A stretch of DNA of 64,000 nt from Diphasiastrum complanatum. Its lineage: Eukaryota > Streptophyta > Lycopodiopsida > Lycopodiales > Lycopodiaceae. Of the stretch, positions 1 to 10,637 are shown piece by piece; position 1 is the stretch's first letter, and every line of letters begins with the position of its first letter. The stretch covers positions 1,251,530-1,315,529 of the forward strand of contig CM055103.1 of assembly GCA_029204225.1 (NCBI GenBank), given 5' to 3'. Under the pieces are notes generated by a model. That model worked only from the letters and a program-made list of their open reading frames with translations, was not told the DNA's origin and searched no databases. The translations under genes were made by a program, and so were the position numbers.

Positions 1-269
1 GTGTTATTGTATTTCTAGCTTTCTCTCTCTACCCGAGAGCTCATGATGGTTTTTTTTCTCTCTACCTGAGGAGAGTAGCTCATTTTTACTTAGAATAATT
101 TTTGAATGAGTGAGAGTTGGAAGTGATTAAATGCATGTAGTAGTGTGTTTTTGCCATAGGATCTAAGATTGATCTTGAATGTCAATCTAATCTAAATCTT
201 GGTGCATCTACACACCTTAGGAGACCACAAGAACATGTTGTGGACAATCCACACGTGTGAATTCAAACA
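1..269 (+). repeat. 3' part of a D/E-type copia LTR, cut by the window edge
   Basis: The segment matches, in the opposite orientation, the D-element LTRs at 41496-42207 and 45328-45485. Shared blocks include the CTCTCTCTACCCGAG motif near the start, the stretch around 130-165 and the block before CACACGTGTG (250-259). It appears to end in CA at 269. No tRNA-Met primer site follows, so it is joined directly to unrelated pol sequence. Confidence 0.6.
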
Positions 270-349
270 AGTGAGCAGGGAGAGCTTAGAAGATCAAGTA
301 GAAATCGAAAACCTCTTGCAAGATTAGAGATGAATCTAGCCCTAATGGG

Positions 350-1890
350 TTCTATGCTCAAGGCTCAAGAACCAAAAACTTTTGATAAAGCAAAGGAGCA
401 CAAGAATGGCGTGAAGCTATGGAAACATAAATGGAAGCTATAACGAAAAATAGGACGTGGAACTTGGTTGAGCTACCTAATTACGCCTATCACTTGCAAA
501 TGGATATACAAGATCAAATATGGAGCTAATGGGCAACTCAACGAGTACAAAGCATGGTTGGTTGAGAGAGGATTTGAGCAACAGGAAGGTATTGATTTTG
601 AGAAAACCTTTGCACCCATAGCTAAGATGGTAACTCTACGTTCTATCATTGCTATTTCTATTTTGAATGGTTGGAAGATCTAGCAAATGGATGTTAAATT
701 TGTTTTTCTTAATGGAGTGCTGGATGAAGAGGTGTACAACCTCAAGGATTTGTTGAGCCAAGGAGAGAGCATCTCGTTTGTAAGCTCAACAAAGCCATTT
801 ATGGATTGAAGCAAGCACCACGGGCGTGGTACTCTTGCATTGATGAACACTTCAAGTGAAGGGAAATGGTAAAGAGTAATACTGATCCTAATCTTTACAT
901 TCTAAGGCAAGACTTAGAGATAGTGTTCATTGTGTTGTACAGGGATGATTTGATTATTACAGGAAGTAATGAGAGTTTAATTGATGAAATAAAATCAGAT
1001 CTTTCCAATGCTTTTGACATGAGTGATCTAGGATTGATGCACTATTGTATCGGCATTGAAGTATGGCAAAAGGAAGACATGGTCTTTCTTACACAAAGCA
1101 AATATGCACGAGATTTGCTTTATAAGTTCAATATGCAGGATTGTAAGCCTTTGAGTACACCTATGGATGTCAACATGAAGCTTACTGCATATGATGAATC
1201 TGAGAAAGTAGATGCTTATTTGTATAGACCGCTGGTGGGTAGTTTGATTTATTTGACATACACACGACCTGATATTTCTTATGTTGTTGGTGTTGTTAGT
1301 TAATTTATGCAAGATCCTAGTCAAGCACATTGGAAGTCTGCTAAACGTATTCTCAGATACCTTCGAAGGACATTGAATTTTGGTTTGAAGTTTGATCAGC
1401 CTAAAGCACCAATACTGGTAGGTTATACAGATGCCGATTGGGCAGGTAATATTGATGACAGAAGATCTACCAGTGGTCATATATTCAGTTATGGTACAAC
1501 TGCAATTTCATGGAACAGCAGAAAGCAACCTACAGTAGCCTTATCATCGACGAAAACTGAATATAGAGCACTCAGCAATGCTACACAAGAAGCGGTATGG
1601 TTCTAAAGATTGCTTGTGGATTTAGGTCAACCACAGGTGGATGCGACTACTATATCTTGCGATAATCAAAGTTGCATTCACCTTGACAAAAATCTAGTTC
1701 TACATGTTCGAACCACACATCGAAATCAAGTACCATTTTGTTCGAGAGAAAATTTTTGATGGAGCCATTGATCTTTTTTTTTTGTAAATTTGAAGATCAA
1801 ATGGCAGATGTTTTTACTAAGTCATTAGGTAGATGTAAATTTGAGAGGCTTCGTACTCTATTAGGAATAGAAGAATGTAATTTTATCATT
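350..1890 (+). pseudogene. Ty1/copia reverse transcriptase-RNase H remnant (family A)
   Basis: Copia pol C-terminal half in several frames. Visible in order: RT finger motif CKWIYKIKYG (about 500), an FLNG box (about 700), [11 protein letters not shown] (about 800-832), the active-site region (about 935-960), the TRPDISYVVG motif (about 1265) and the RNase H core GYTDADWAG (about 1420). The RT catalytic box reads YRDD instead of YVDD, and the RNase H box SSTEAEY reads SSTKTEY. Stops and frameshifts near 684, 857, 1302 and 1606 break it. Gag, protease and integrase are absent. Certain as copia pol and certainly non-functional. Confidence 0.9.
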
Positions 1891-2150
1891 GAGGGAGAGT
1901 GTTAGAAATCAATGATAAACTTCATTGTTACTATTTACGAGGTACATTAAAGTTGACAGTTGTGACCAGCTGTCATTATAGCCGTAGGCTAGTCTATTAG
2001 TCTACTCGTAGGTTTTCTCTCTCTATCAGGGGTTCAGGGTTTATTTGTTCATTTTACATTCTGTAGGAGTTAGTGTGATAGAGTGACAGTGCGTGTTTTT
2101 CTTCCACCTTCTTGTGGTACTTGCGTAAGGTGAATGCTTGATGTTGCATA
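1891..2150 (+). mobile_element. Polypurine tract and 3' LTR of family A
   Basis: A purine run GAGGGAGAG (1891-1899) comes just before TGTTAGAAATC, the expected junction of polypurine tract and 3' LTR after RNase H. A similar junction is at about 29853-29866. The far end is not clear; the neighbouring H3-like gene ends at 2152, so the LTR must stop at or before about 2150. Confidence 0.55.
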
Positions 2151-2151
2151 T

Positions 2152-3163
2152 CTAATTCTTGACACGAGCCAGTTGTGCCACCAAACCAGCATATGAATCG
2201 CAAAATGCAATTTCATACTCGGCCTTGGGTGGATAGCGTCCAAAGTCGTAATGAAAAAACAAAAATGAATGACAAGTTAAAATTTTCACCACAAATTAAT
2301 TCACATGCGATGACAGTAAAGAATGCATTGTAGAATATAAATTAATTACATACCATTTGGGCCTGTAGGCCCGCCTTTCCACTAGATCCTAACTTAGGAT
2401 TCTCCATGTCATGGGTCATCGTACTCGCCGCAGCCTCCTTCTACAATCGATATTTTTCTGGATCTTTGGCCTCATCCTTGCAGGCCTTCCAATCTGGCTT
2501 GGAACACTGGGCAAGTTTTGACTTGCCTGCCCAAAGTGTGTCCCGCACGACATCCCTCTTATGTCGAATCCATTTGCTCATATCTTTTGATATAGCTCCT
2601 GGATCAAGCTCATTGTCTTGCGAGAATTCTTTCTGCAACTCCTGCATTATCCTGGATTTTGATTCTCCAGGTTGATTACACCATTTTTTAAAAAGTCTTG
2701 CTCCAAAATAATCTAAACATAACAAATGCAACTTATTAATAAAAATGGAGCAGTTGGCTCACTCATATGTAATTTTGAATATCTCTCCCTCTCCCGCATC
2801 TTGTATAGTAGATCAAAATCTTTGGGCATAATCGCTACTCGCTTGGCATGTATGGCTATCAAACATGAGTCCTCAAAAAAGAGGCTTTGGTAATCCTTAA
2901 TAGCCTCCTGAAGGCACCGAAGTGTCTTGGGAGTGAACCTAAATATACCGTCGAGATCTTCCCTGATGATCGGGCAAACAACATGATAAAATGGTGCTTT
3001 GAGAATTAAAAGTTTGGTGGATTTATGATATTTGCGAATATCAGTTAGCCACCAGCTACAATTGCGTATTCTAGTTCGTCTAGAAGGATTTATGACAAGA
3101 ACATGAGTGGTGGGAGTACCAGCACAAAAAAAAATCTCTCTTTGTATGCTTTATCCTGTCCAT
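2152..3163 (-). pseudogene. Divergent histone H3-like gene with spliced C-terminal extension, disabled
   Basis: Three exons read on the minus strand with GT-AG introns and matching phases: A 3163-2763, B 2712-2354, C 2223-2152 (stop TAG). Exon A is a full-length H3 fold. It starts MDRIKHTKR (H3: MARTKQTAR) and then shows DIRKYHKSTKLLI, FRFTPKTLRCLQEA, FFEDSCLIAIHAKR and VAIMPKDFDLL, which align through helices alpha-N to alpha-3. The H3 part is about 133 residues, as in H3 (136). Loop 1 looks one residue longer than canonical H3, as in CENH3. Exon B adds a charged domain (KSRIMQELQKEF, DMSKWIRHKRDVV) and exon C ends LVAQLARVKN. Two defects: a frame change in or near the A9/T9 run at 3125-3133, and an in-frame TAG at 2440-2438. 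The H3 identity is solid by motif. The function of the extension is unknown; it faintly recalls En/Spm-type transposase segments. Pseudogene status assumes the sequence is correct. Confidence 0.8.
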
Positions 3164-3317
3164 AGTGGAACTCAGAGAGATATCAAACTTGTGCGCAAGA
3201 AGTGAGATATGATGGAAAAGGGTGCAACGGTGGTCGTAGAGAAGCGATATGTACGGTAGGTACGATATATTGCTTCTGTGTTCAACGGGAATGACAATTA
3301 AAAAACAGATAGAAGAA

Positions 3318-3322
3318 GGTCG
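3318..3322. other. Target-site duplication of copia element B, 3' side
   Basis: GGTCG here is the reverse complement of CGACC at 9966-9970. Read in the orientation of the element, both LTR outer ends are flanked by CGACC. This is the 5-bp duplication expected for one copia insertion and shows that the two separated LTRs belong to the same event. Confidence 0.8.
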
Positions 3323-3977
3323 TGTGAAAAATACAGATCCTAAGTGGATCTAAACTCCAAGATCATTGGCTTGAATGCTTGCACTCCAAACTACATAAGC
3401 TAGGAATTGGCAACACATTCTATGCTACCTAGAATGCAAAGAACTTGATCAAAAAGCATTTATCACAAATGGAAACTTCCATAAACATCAAGTGCGGCCC
3501 AAAATAGCATTATACAGTCCATAATACATCAGCCTATCACTTTTGGAAAGCACCTAAGATCATACACAATAGCTTGAAGACAATACACACAACAATGCTC
3601 TCAATGGAGGAAGAAACAATGACAATGATCTATTGATCTCAATGAAGCATACAAAAGGTTTCTCCAACCTGTTCTCCACGACCTCCCTACTATTTATGGA
3701 TGAGGAAGATGACTCTCTCTCCTCTCTCTAGAAGGTACTTGACCCTAGATATTCCCTATATAGGAAAAATAGCTAAAAATGGCTTATATGACCAAAATAC
3801 ATCAAAATGGTCTCATTTTGAAGGGTATGAAGTTTGACACTTCATCATACTGAAAAAATACAGTAAATAAAAACATTGTGGCCTGTTTCACACGTGTGAA
3901 ACTCCAGAACCAAAACTATTTACAATTTTAGCCAATTTAGGCCTCAAACTAGCTAGGAAATGTTGACAATTTTCACA
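3323..3977 (-). mobile_element. 3' LTR of copia element B
   Basis: 655 bp, TGTGAAAATTG...TTTTTCACA, in the minus orientation. It follows the polypurine tract GAAGAGGGAG at the 3' end of the gag-pol frame. It differs from the inverted copy at 9971-10625 at only two positions that I could find (in the flank of the CACACGTGTG site and near 3698), so the insertion is recent. Confidence 0.92.
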
Positions 3978-6900
3978 CTCCCTCTTCAACATTGGATGCT
4001 AGTTTCAACATAGTCTTTGAGCACATTCCAAGATTAGATCTATGCATTAAATATAGGTCCTTTCCCAATGGTTTGGTGAAGATATCAGCCACACACTCCT
4101 TTGAAGAGACATGTTGAAGCTCCACCTCTTTGGCAATGACTTGATCTCTCACAAAATGGTGAGCAATCTCAATGTGCTTGCTCCTTGCATGAAAAACAGG
4201 ATTGCTTGCCAAGCTTTGGGCTGAAAGGTTATCACAAAGTATGATTGGAGTCTTCTCTGGTTCCAGCAAGTGAAGATCCAATAACATCCTCTTGATCCAA
4301 AGAATCTCCTTGGTGCATGTTGTTAATGCCTTGTACTCGGCTTCGGTGGAAGATAGAGAGATAGTTGGTTGCTTCTTTGATAGCCATGAGACCACTCCAT
4401 CTCCAAGATAGATTGCAAAGGCACTTGTTGACTTCCTATCCATTTGATCACCTGCAAAATCTGAATCTGAAAATCCACAAAGGTTAGGTGTAGTACCTCC
4501 ATACAAGATGCCAAAATCTCTAGATCCCGAGATGTATCTAAGTACTCTCTTTCCTAGCTTCCAATGAGCCTCAATAGGATCTTGCATAAATTGACTTAGT
4601 TTACCAACCACAAAGCTTAGATCAGGTCTTGTGATGGTTAACCATATAAGAGATCCTATTAGCTTTCTATAGAGAGTAATGTCCTTGAAGGATCTTTCAT
4701 TACTTCTTGTAGTTAGCTTTACATTTGATTCCATAGGAGCAGAAACAACTTTACAATCTTCCATATGAAACCTTTTTAGAATAGAGTTAACATACTTTTC
4801 TTGACATATGAATGTAGATTTAGAAGTTCTAATAATCTCTATTCCTAAGATATAATGAAGTTTACCAAGATCTTGAATTTCAAACTCTCTTTTGAGTGCC
4901 ATCTTGATTTCATCTATATCTAGATTGTTACCACCACTTAAGATAATGTCATCAACATAGATCAAAAGTAAAGTGATATCATTTTCATTCAATCTAAAGT
5001 AGAGAGAATGATCATACTCACTCATAACAAAGTTTTGAGAAAGTAAGAAGGAATTGAGCTTAGCATACCAACTCCTTGGTGCTTGCTTTAGCCCATACAA
5101 ACTCTTTTGGAGATAGCACACATGATTAGGCTCATCATGTGAAACATAGCCCTCGGGTTGCTCCATGTAAATATCTTCTTCAAGATCACCATTCAAGAAG
5201 GCATTAGTAACATCCATTTGCCACATATCCCAATCATAAAGAGTTGCAAGAGAGATTAGGATTCGAATAGTTACCATCTTTGCCACGGGTGCAAAGGTCT
5301 CATCATAGTCAATACCATATTCTTGAGCATACCCCTTTGCCACCAACCTTGCCTTGTACTTGTTGATTGATCCATCTTGATTTGTCTTGATCTTGAAGAT
5401 CCACTTACAACCAATTGCCTTCTTGTCCTTTGGAAGCTTTACCAACCTCCATGTGTTGCTTTTGATGAGTGCTTGATGCTCATGATCCATGGCTTGGATC
5501 CATTCCTTCTTTTGAATTGCTTTACCTACACAAGTTGGTTCATCAAAAGAGGTAAGAAAAGCAAAGTTAGAGTTGTCCACCACTTGCTTTCCTTTTTCAT
5601 CATAGGTTAGCCTTGATGGCTTAGCCCTTTGCCTTTGAGTCTTCCTTGAAGTTTGCTTTGGAGTGGCATCTCCATCTTCATCCAAGACATCTTGCACATC
5701 ATGATGATTAGTAGGCACATCAACATCAACATCAACAACATTGGAAACATTCTCTTCATGAAAGATGACATCCCTACTTATGACAACTTTCTTTGTAGAA
5801 GGAATGTACACTTTGTAAGCCTTGCTTACTTCACTATAGCCAACAAACACACCCTTCTTTGATGAAGGATCTTCTTTAGTTCTATCATCAAGTGTGATAT
5901 TGACAAAACATGTACATCCAAAGATCCTACAATGCTTGACACTCGGCCTTCTACCATAAAGAACCTCATGAGGAGTTTTACCATCCAAGGAAGCACTTGT
6001 CCATCTATTACATAGATAGTTAGCACATGCTAAAGCTTCCCCCCAAAAGGACTTAGCAAGATTAGCATGTAGTCTCATTGCCTTGGCACATTCACAAAGG
6101 GTTCTATTCTTCCTCTCGGCCACTCCATTCTGTTGTGGAGTCCTAGGACTAGACATCTCCCTCTTAATCCCATGTGCTATACAAAAGTCTTTGAACCTAT
6201 TTGAGGTGTATTCCCCTCCATTATCAGATCTTAAGCATTTGATCTTTGTATTGAATTGGTTTTCCATTTCATTCTTGAACTTGACAAATGCAGCAAACAC
6301 TTCATCCTTACTTTTAAGAAGATAGATCCAAGTATACCTACTAAAGTCATCAATGAAAGTTGCATACATCTTTGCCCCACCATTGCTAGTTGTACTAGAA
6401 GAATGAATATCAGAATGCACAAGTTGAAAAGCTTCTTTAGATCTAGAAGTAGATCTAGAATAAGCAAGTCTATGAGATTTGGACAAGGCACAATGTTCAC
6501 AAACACTATTGTTTGCAACAAGACTTTTAGGGAGACCAAGAACAAGCTCTTTCTTTGCCATTACCTCCAAAGATTTGAAGTTGGGATGGCCCAACCTCTT
6601 GTGCCAAACTTCTTGGTTTGTCAATTGCTCCCTAGCCATACATCCTTCATGATTAGAGATCACACATGCATCAAGCTTGAAAAGTTTACCATGCCTCCTA
6701 CCTTGAGCAATCAAGGATCCACATTTACTTATCAAACATGCATCTCCAATGAACTCCACATCAAGTCCTTTGTCAATCATTTGACTTACACTAAGCAAAT
6801 TCTTAGTGATTGAAGGAATGTACAAAACATTTTCAAGATTTGCTTTCCTATTTGTTGAAAGGGAAATAGGAATAGTGCCTATGCCTTTGATGTCACATTG

Positions 6901-7848
6901 ACCATCATTTGCAGTGTAGATGATGTTACCTTCTCCCTCATAAGACAATAAGGATGTAAAGTATTCCTTATGTCTTGTCATGTGAGATGAGGCTCCACTA
7001 TCAATCCACCAAGGATCATTATCATCTATGTTGGCTAACAAACTTGAAGTCATAACAAGTGATTCACATGTGTTATGTTCTTCCTCATCTATTGTAAGAT
7101 TTCCTTGCCTCTCTCCTTGCTCTCTTTTCTTCTTATAACATTCATTTGCAAAATGACCTTTTATCCCACAATAAAAGCACTTGAACTTTGACTTATTGTT
7201 CTTAGTAGAAGAGGAAGAGGAAGAGTGATCATCATGATCAAAGTTACCACCTTTGGACCATTTCCCTTTGCCTTTACCTTTGCCCTTGAATTTGCCTTTT
7301 GTGAAGAAGGCCTCTTCACCTCCACCTTGCAAGGATGCACCATCAAGCTTTGATTGCAACCTATGTTCTTCAGCCAATAAGATTTCTTGCAAGTCAACCA
7401 CACTTGGCAAGACTCTTTGAATGGCAAAACTTTGCACAAGGTTAGCATGTTCATTTAGCAAACCATTCAACATAACTTGGACTATTTCACCATCTTTTAT
7501 GTTCTCATCAATGCATGCTAAATCATCACTTAGGGACTTAACTCTCAAGATAAATGCATGAGCACTTTCACCCTCTCTTTGCCTACTAGAAAATATTTGT
7601 CTCCTTAGGGTCAATACCCTAGATGTGGACTTTGATTCAAAGAGCTTCTTTAAGGCATTCCATGCCTCACTTGCACTTTGACACTTTCCAACTTCCTTGA
7701 GAAGTTCATTTGTAACATTCATTTTAATGATATGAAGAGCCCTTTTGGCCTTCTTATCAAACCTTTGTTGCTCTTGAAGTGTGAGAGGTCTCTCTTCAAT
7801 TTCTGCAACTATGTCCATGAGTTCATTCAACTCAAGTAAGGACTCCAT
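3973..7848 (-). CDS. Ty1/copia Gag-Pol polyprotein, lacking the first 26 codons (element B)
   Basis: An open frame of 1291 codons on the minus strand. Counting from the Met at 7848-7846: capsid-type gag; zinc knuckle CFYCGIKGHFANEC near residue 220; aspartic protease WIDSGASSH near 280; integrase zinc region HKRLGH...CEHC near 417-470; integrase core HSD, RSDNGGE and QNGVAERK (last near 573); RT with [11 protein letters not shown] and an intact YVDD near 963; RNase H with SDSDFAGD and SSTEAEYKAL near 1168; final ADIFTKPLG. The stop lies in the first bases of the 3' LTR. All catalytic motifs look intact. The normal N-terminus (26 codons) is at 11798-11875 on the other strand, separated by an inversion, so this copy should not make a full polyprotein. 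Confidence 0.95.
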   Translation of the reverse strand: MESLLELNELMDIVAEIEERPLTLQEQQRFDKKAKRALHIIKMNVTNELLKEVGKCQSASEAWNALKKLFESKSTSRVLTLRRQIFSSRQREGESAHAFILRVKSLSDDLACIDENIKDGEIVQVMLNGLLNEHANLVQSFAIQRVLPSVVDLQEILLAEEHRLQSKLDGASLQGGGEEAFFTKGKFKGKGKGKGKWSKGGNFDHDDHSSSSSSTKNNKSKFKCFYCGIKGHFANECYKKKREQGERQGNLTIDEEEHNTCESLVMTSSLLANIDDNDPWWIDSGASSHMTRHKEYFTSLLSYEGEGNIIYTANDGQCDIKGIGTIPISLSTNRKANLENVLYIPSITKNLLSVSQMIDKGLDVEFIGDACLISKCGSLIAQGRRHGKLFKLDACVISNHEGCMAREQLTNQEVWHKRLGHPNFKSLEVMAKKELVLGLPKSLVANNSVCEHCALSKSHRLAYSRSTSRSKEAFQLVHSDIHSSSTTSNGGAKMYATFIDDFSRYTWIYLLKSKDEVFAAFVKFKNEMENQFNTKIKCLRSDNGGEYTSNRFKDFCIAHGIKREMSSPRTPQQNGVAERKNRTLCECAKAMRLHANLAKSFWGEALACANYLCNRWTSASLDGKTPHEVLYGRRPSVKHCRIFGCTCFVNITLDDRTKEDPSSKKGVFVGYSEVSKAYKVYIPSTKKVVISRDVIFHEENVSNVVDVDVDVPTNHHDVQDVLDEDGDATPKQTSRKTQRQRAKPSRLTYDEKGKQVVDNSNFAFLTSFDEPTCVGKAIQKKEWIQAMDHEHQALIKSNTWRLVKLPKDKKAIGCKWIFKIKTNQDGSINKYKARLVAKGYAQEYGIDYDETFAPVAKMVTIRILISLATLYDWDMWQMDVTNAFLNGDLEEDIYMEQPEGYVSHDEPNHVCYLQKSLYGLKQAPRSWYAKLNSFLLSQNFVMSEYDHSLYFRLNENDITLLLIYVDDIILSGGNNLDIDEIKMALKREFEIQDLGKLHYILGIEIIRTSKSTFICQEKYVNSILKRFHMEDCKVVSAPMESNVKLTTRSNERSFKDITLYRKLIGSLIWLTITRPDLSFVVGKLSQFMQDPIEAHWKLGKRVLRYISGSRDFGILYGGTTPNLCGFSDSDFAGDQMDRKSTSAFAIYLGDGVVSWLSKKQPTISLSSTEAEYKALTTCTKEILWIKRMLLDLHLLEPEKTPIILCDNLSAQSLASNPVFHARSKHIEIAHHFVRDQVIAKEVELQHVSSKECVADIFTKPLGKDLYLMHRSNLGMCSKTMLKLASNVEEGV

Positions 7849-9429
7849 ATGTAAATGGAGTACATTGTGTACCCTCAACGTGTTGATCCCACCGCACCTG
7901 ACCACATAATTATGCAAGAGATTTTGATAGAAGATGACGATGACAATAGTGCACTACCCCGGACAATATTGCAACAAGGACCAACAAGTAGCACCACAAT
8001 GACCAGGGTCAACAGACATCACGATGGCCTACCAGAACTTGGGAACCTTACTCCAAAATTTGGTAGCGACGAAATTAACTTTGGATGGCCGCGTAGTGGA
8101 ATTGGCAACCAACAATACTCGGTTGCGAGCAGAGCTCAAACAGCTCCAACAAGACTTGTAGAAGACCTACAGGTGGCAATCTAGCATGAGCAGACAGAAA
8201 ATGACCGGGTCCTAAAGCGGAAATATAATGAGAAAAGCCTTCAAAGATATATCAAGGACCTCTTCAAATCAGCTATGGACACCTCTACAAAGACCCATTA
8301 AGTTTAACAGCAAGCACAACAACAGTTAGCCCTACTCTAAGGGCCCAGTTATTGGTGGTTGAAATTGAAAATCAATGCCTTGGAGTGGAGATCCACACCC
8401 TACAACAACAATAAACCATTTGGTTAGCCCAACCCATTCCCACCAACCGTCCTCTCAGCCAACACAAGATGGACTTTCTAACGTAGCATGTAGATTTGTA
8501 CCACCAAATGCTGGATGGCCACCAAGTTAGTATCGACAATTACCATTGCAGCACACTCCAAGAACTCGCGCAAGCAAAGACCTCTCTCAAGGCATGTCAA
8601 CATGATATAGCACAACATCCACAACTAGCCTTGGTGGTAATTCCAACACCACCCGAATTAGAAGCTACACAACCAAGTTCCAGCCATGACCAAGGATCAG
8701 ACGCAAAGGACACTCAAGACCAAAGCCTCAATGCCAGTCAACACATGAGAAAGAGTCCAGGAAGAACAGGGAAGGAACAACAAGCGTCAACTTCCCAGGG
8801 CTCTCGATCGATTTCCGCCAGCCATGCATTCCAAAAATTTCTACGCAGCAGCTGCAAGATATCATTTTCTGCCAAGAATATTTGAGGAACAAGATCATCT
8901 GCATTCTAGCATTGGGTTCGCATCCTGCATGGTGTCAATGCACGTTCGAGAAGGATACGTTGACCATCAAAGCTTACGTGACCAGTCTGCGGCAGTTGTA
9001 GGTAAACACACATTTCTTCCCCATTCCACGATGACGCAAATGGGCAGAATGTGGAATCCCTCTAGACCAGATTACCATTTGCATGCTCAACTAGCCAAAG
9101 ATCACCTCTGAGCACAGGTGGGAAATAGACGTAGATGCCAAAAGAGCTCTAGTCCAATTTTCAAACAGATATCTCACATGCCCCGATCCAGCAATCCGCG
9201 CGATAGCTGAATTTGCCCAAGATTTGGAATTTCTGTTGTAGGTTACTACTCGACCAGACAACTTCTTGCCACTCCCATTTTTTGATTAGAATATGGCCCT
9301 GGCGTCAATGAAAATGGAAGAAAAACTTCTAGTGGCCTGAGTGTAAAGAATGCGCAGAAGAGTGATATGTATGGAAAATGTAATTGGTATATCCCACTAG
9401 TGCACAAGCAGAAGATTAGCAAGAATAGA
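7849..9429 (+). pseudogene. Degenerate coiled-coil-type coding region, unknown family
   Basis: The left breakpoint of the inverted segment is at 7848/7849. Reading rightward there are short open stretches broken by stops and frameshifts: one from about 7855 to 8184, Leu/Gln-rich heptad-like pieces (RLRAELKQLQQDL near 8120; LQELAQAKTSLKACQHDIAQ near 8540), a Ser/Gln-rich tail to 8885 and an open piece 8824-9111. I recognise no domain. Base composition (Gln- and Thr-rich, more GC) differs from the copia genes around it. It probably flanked element B before the inversion. Confidence 0.35.
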
Positions 9430-9970
9430 CACTACAAATAGCGCATACAAGAGTGATAACCCGCGAAAATCGAGACAAAAGAATAAAAAATTAGTCAGGT
9501 TGCGTTTCTTTTATAGGCATTTTTTTCACACGTGTGGTTCAATGGTTAACCAAACATGTGTTGCCCTCCTAATGGTCTGTACGACTACACACGTGTGATC
9601 TGACTGTTGGACATGTGTCATTAGTTCATTGGTAGAAAATGCACCACATGTCATCTCTCTAATGGTCCGTACTACTACACACGTGTGACCTGACATCCGA
9701 ACATGTGTCACGTGATGATTGCATGGATACGGTGACACATGGTAGAATCTGATGATCTGATAGTTTGCACGTGCGACAGGACGTGCATTCGCATGTGCAA
9801 ACTGTATGATAAAAGTCCTCAACTCCGAGGCCTTTTTTTTTTATTTCTTTTCGCTTTGTCTTTCCACATATCACTCTTGTGTGACACTAGTGTATGTGCC
9901 TTTCTGTCTATTACTATTCATTTGCACAGATCCGATATACCGTACCTCTGCATATCGCTCTTGTGCGACC
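9430..9970 (+). other. Possible CACTA-type terminus with subterminal repeats
   Basis: CACTACAAATAG at 9430-9441 resembles the terminal inverted repeat start of plant CACTA (En/Spm) elements. Variants of CATATCRCTCTTGTG occur at 9355-9369 and 9447-9460 (inverted) and at 9867-9885 and 9951-9970 (direct). Two more lie across the element B insertion at 3232-3251 and 3190-3211, next to the H3-like gene. Arrays like this are typical of subterminal transposase-binding sites. No partner terminus was identified, so the call is tentative. Confidence 0.3.
9527..9740. repeat. Short tandem array carrying CACACGTGTG palindromes
   Basis: Two diverged units of about 87 bp (about 9571-9630 and 9658-9715) share TAATGGTCYGTAC, CTACACACGTGTGA and ACATGTGTCA. 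A further CACACGTGTG lies at 9527-9536. The 10-bp palindrome appears three times in 160 bp. Confidence 0.65.
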
Positions 9971-10625
9971 TGTGAAAATTGTCAACATTTCCTAGCTAGT
10001 TTGAGGCCTAAATTGGCTAAAATTGTAAATAGTTTTGGTTCTGGAGTTTCACACGTGTGAACCAGGCCACAATGTTTTTATTTACTGTATTTTTTCAGTA
10101 TGATGAAGTGTCAAACTTCATACCCTTCAAAATGAGACCATTTTGATGTATTTTGGTCATATAAGCCATTTTTAGCTATTTTTCCTATATAGGGAATATC
10201 TAGGGTCAAGTACCTTCTAGAGAGAGGAGAGAGAGTCATCTTCCTCATCCATAAATAGTAGGGAAGTCGTGGAGAACAGGTTGGAGAAACCTTTTGTATG
10301 CTTCATTGAGATCAATAGATCATTGTCATTGTTTCTTCCTCCATTGAGAGCATTGTTGTGTGTATTGTCTTCAAGCTATTGTGTATGATCTTAGGTGCTT
10401 TCCAAAAGTGATAGGCTGATGTATTATGGACTGTATAATGCTATTTTGGGCCGCACTTGATGTTTATGGAAGTTTCCATTTGTGATAAATGCTTTTTGAT
10501 CAAGTTCTTTGCATTCTAGGTAGCATAGAATGTGTTGCCAATTCCTAGCTTATGTAGTTTGGAGTGCAAGCATTCAAGCCAATGATCTTGGAGTTTAGAT
10601 CCACTTAGGATCTGTATTTTTCACA
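9971..10625 (+). mobile_element. 5' LTR of copia element B, now inverted relative to its 3' LTR
   Basis: 655 bp from TGTGAAAATTG to TTTTTCACA, preceded by CGACC (9966-9970). It is nearly identical to 3323-3977 but in the opposite orientation. A TATATAGG box at about 10186 is a likely promoter. CACACGTGTG lies at 10050-10059, 80 bp into the LTR. Confidence 0.93.
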
Positions 10626-10637
10626 TGGTATCAGAGC
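10626..10637 (+). other. Primer binding site, tRNA-iMet
   Basis: TGGTATCAGAGC directly abuts the CA end of the LTR. It is complementary to the 3' end of plant initiator tRNA-Met, the usual primer for plant copia elements. Confidence 0.92.

Noticed and set aside
4323-7454. Open frames overlapping the element B gag-pol on either strand
   Set aside because: They are out-of-frame shadows of an intact 1291-codon polyprotein.
8496-9111. Host gene with Ser/Gln-rich protein
   Set aside because: Frames are short and broken, no splice pattern could be built, and it lies in rearranged transposon flank.
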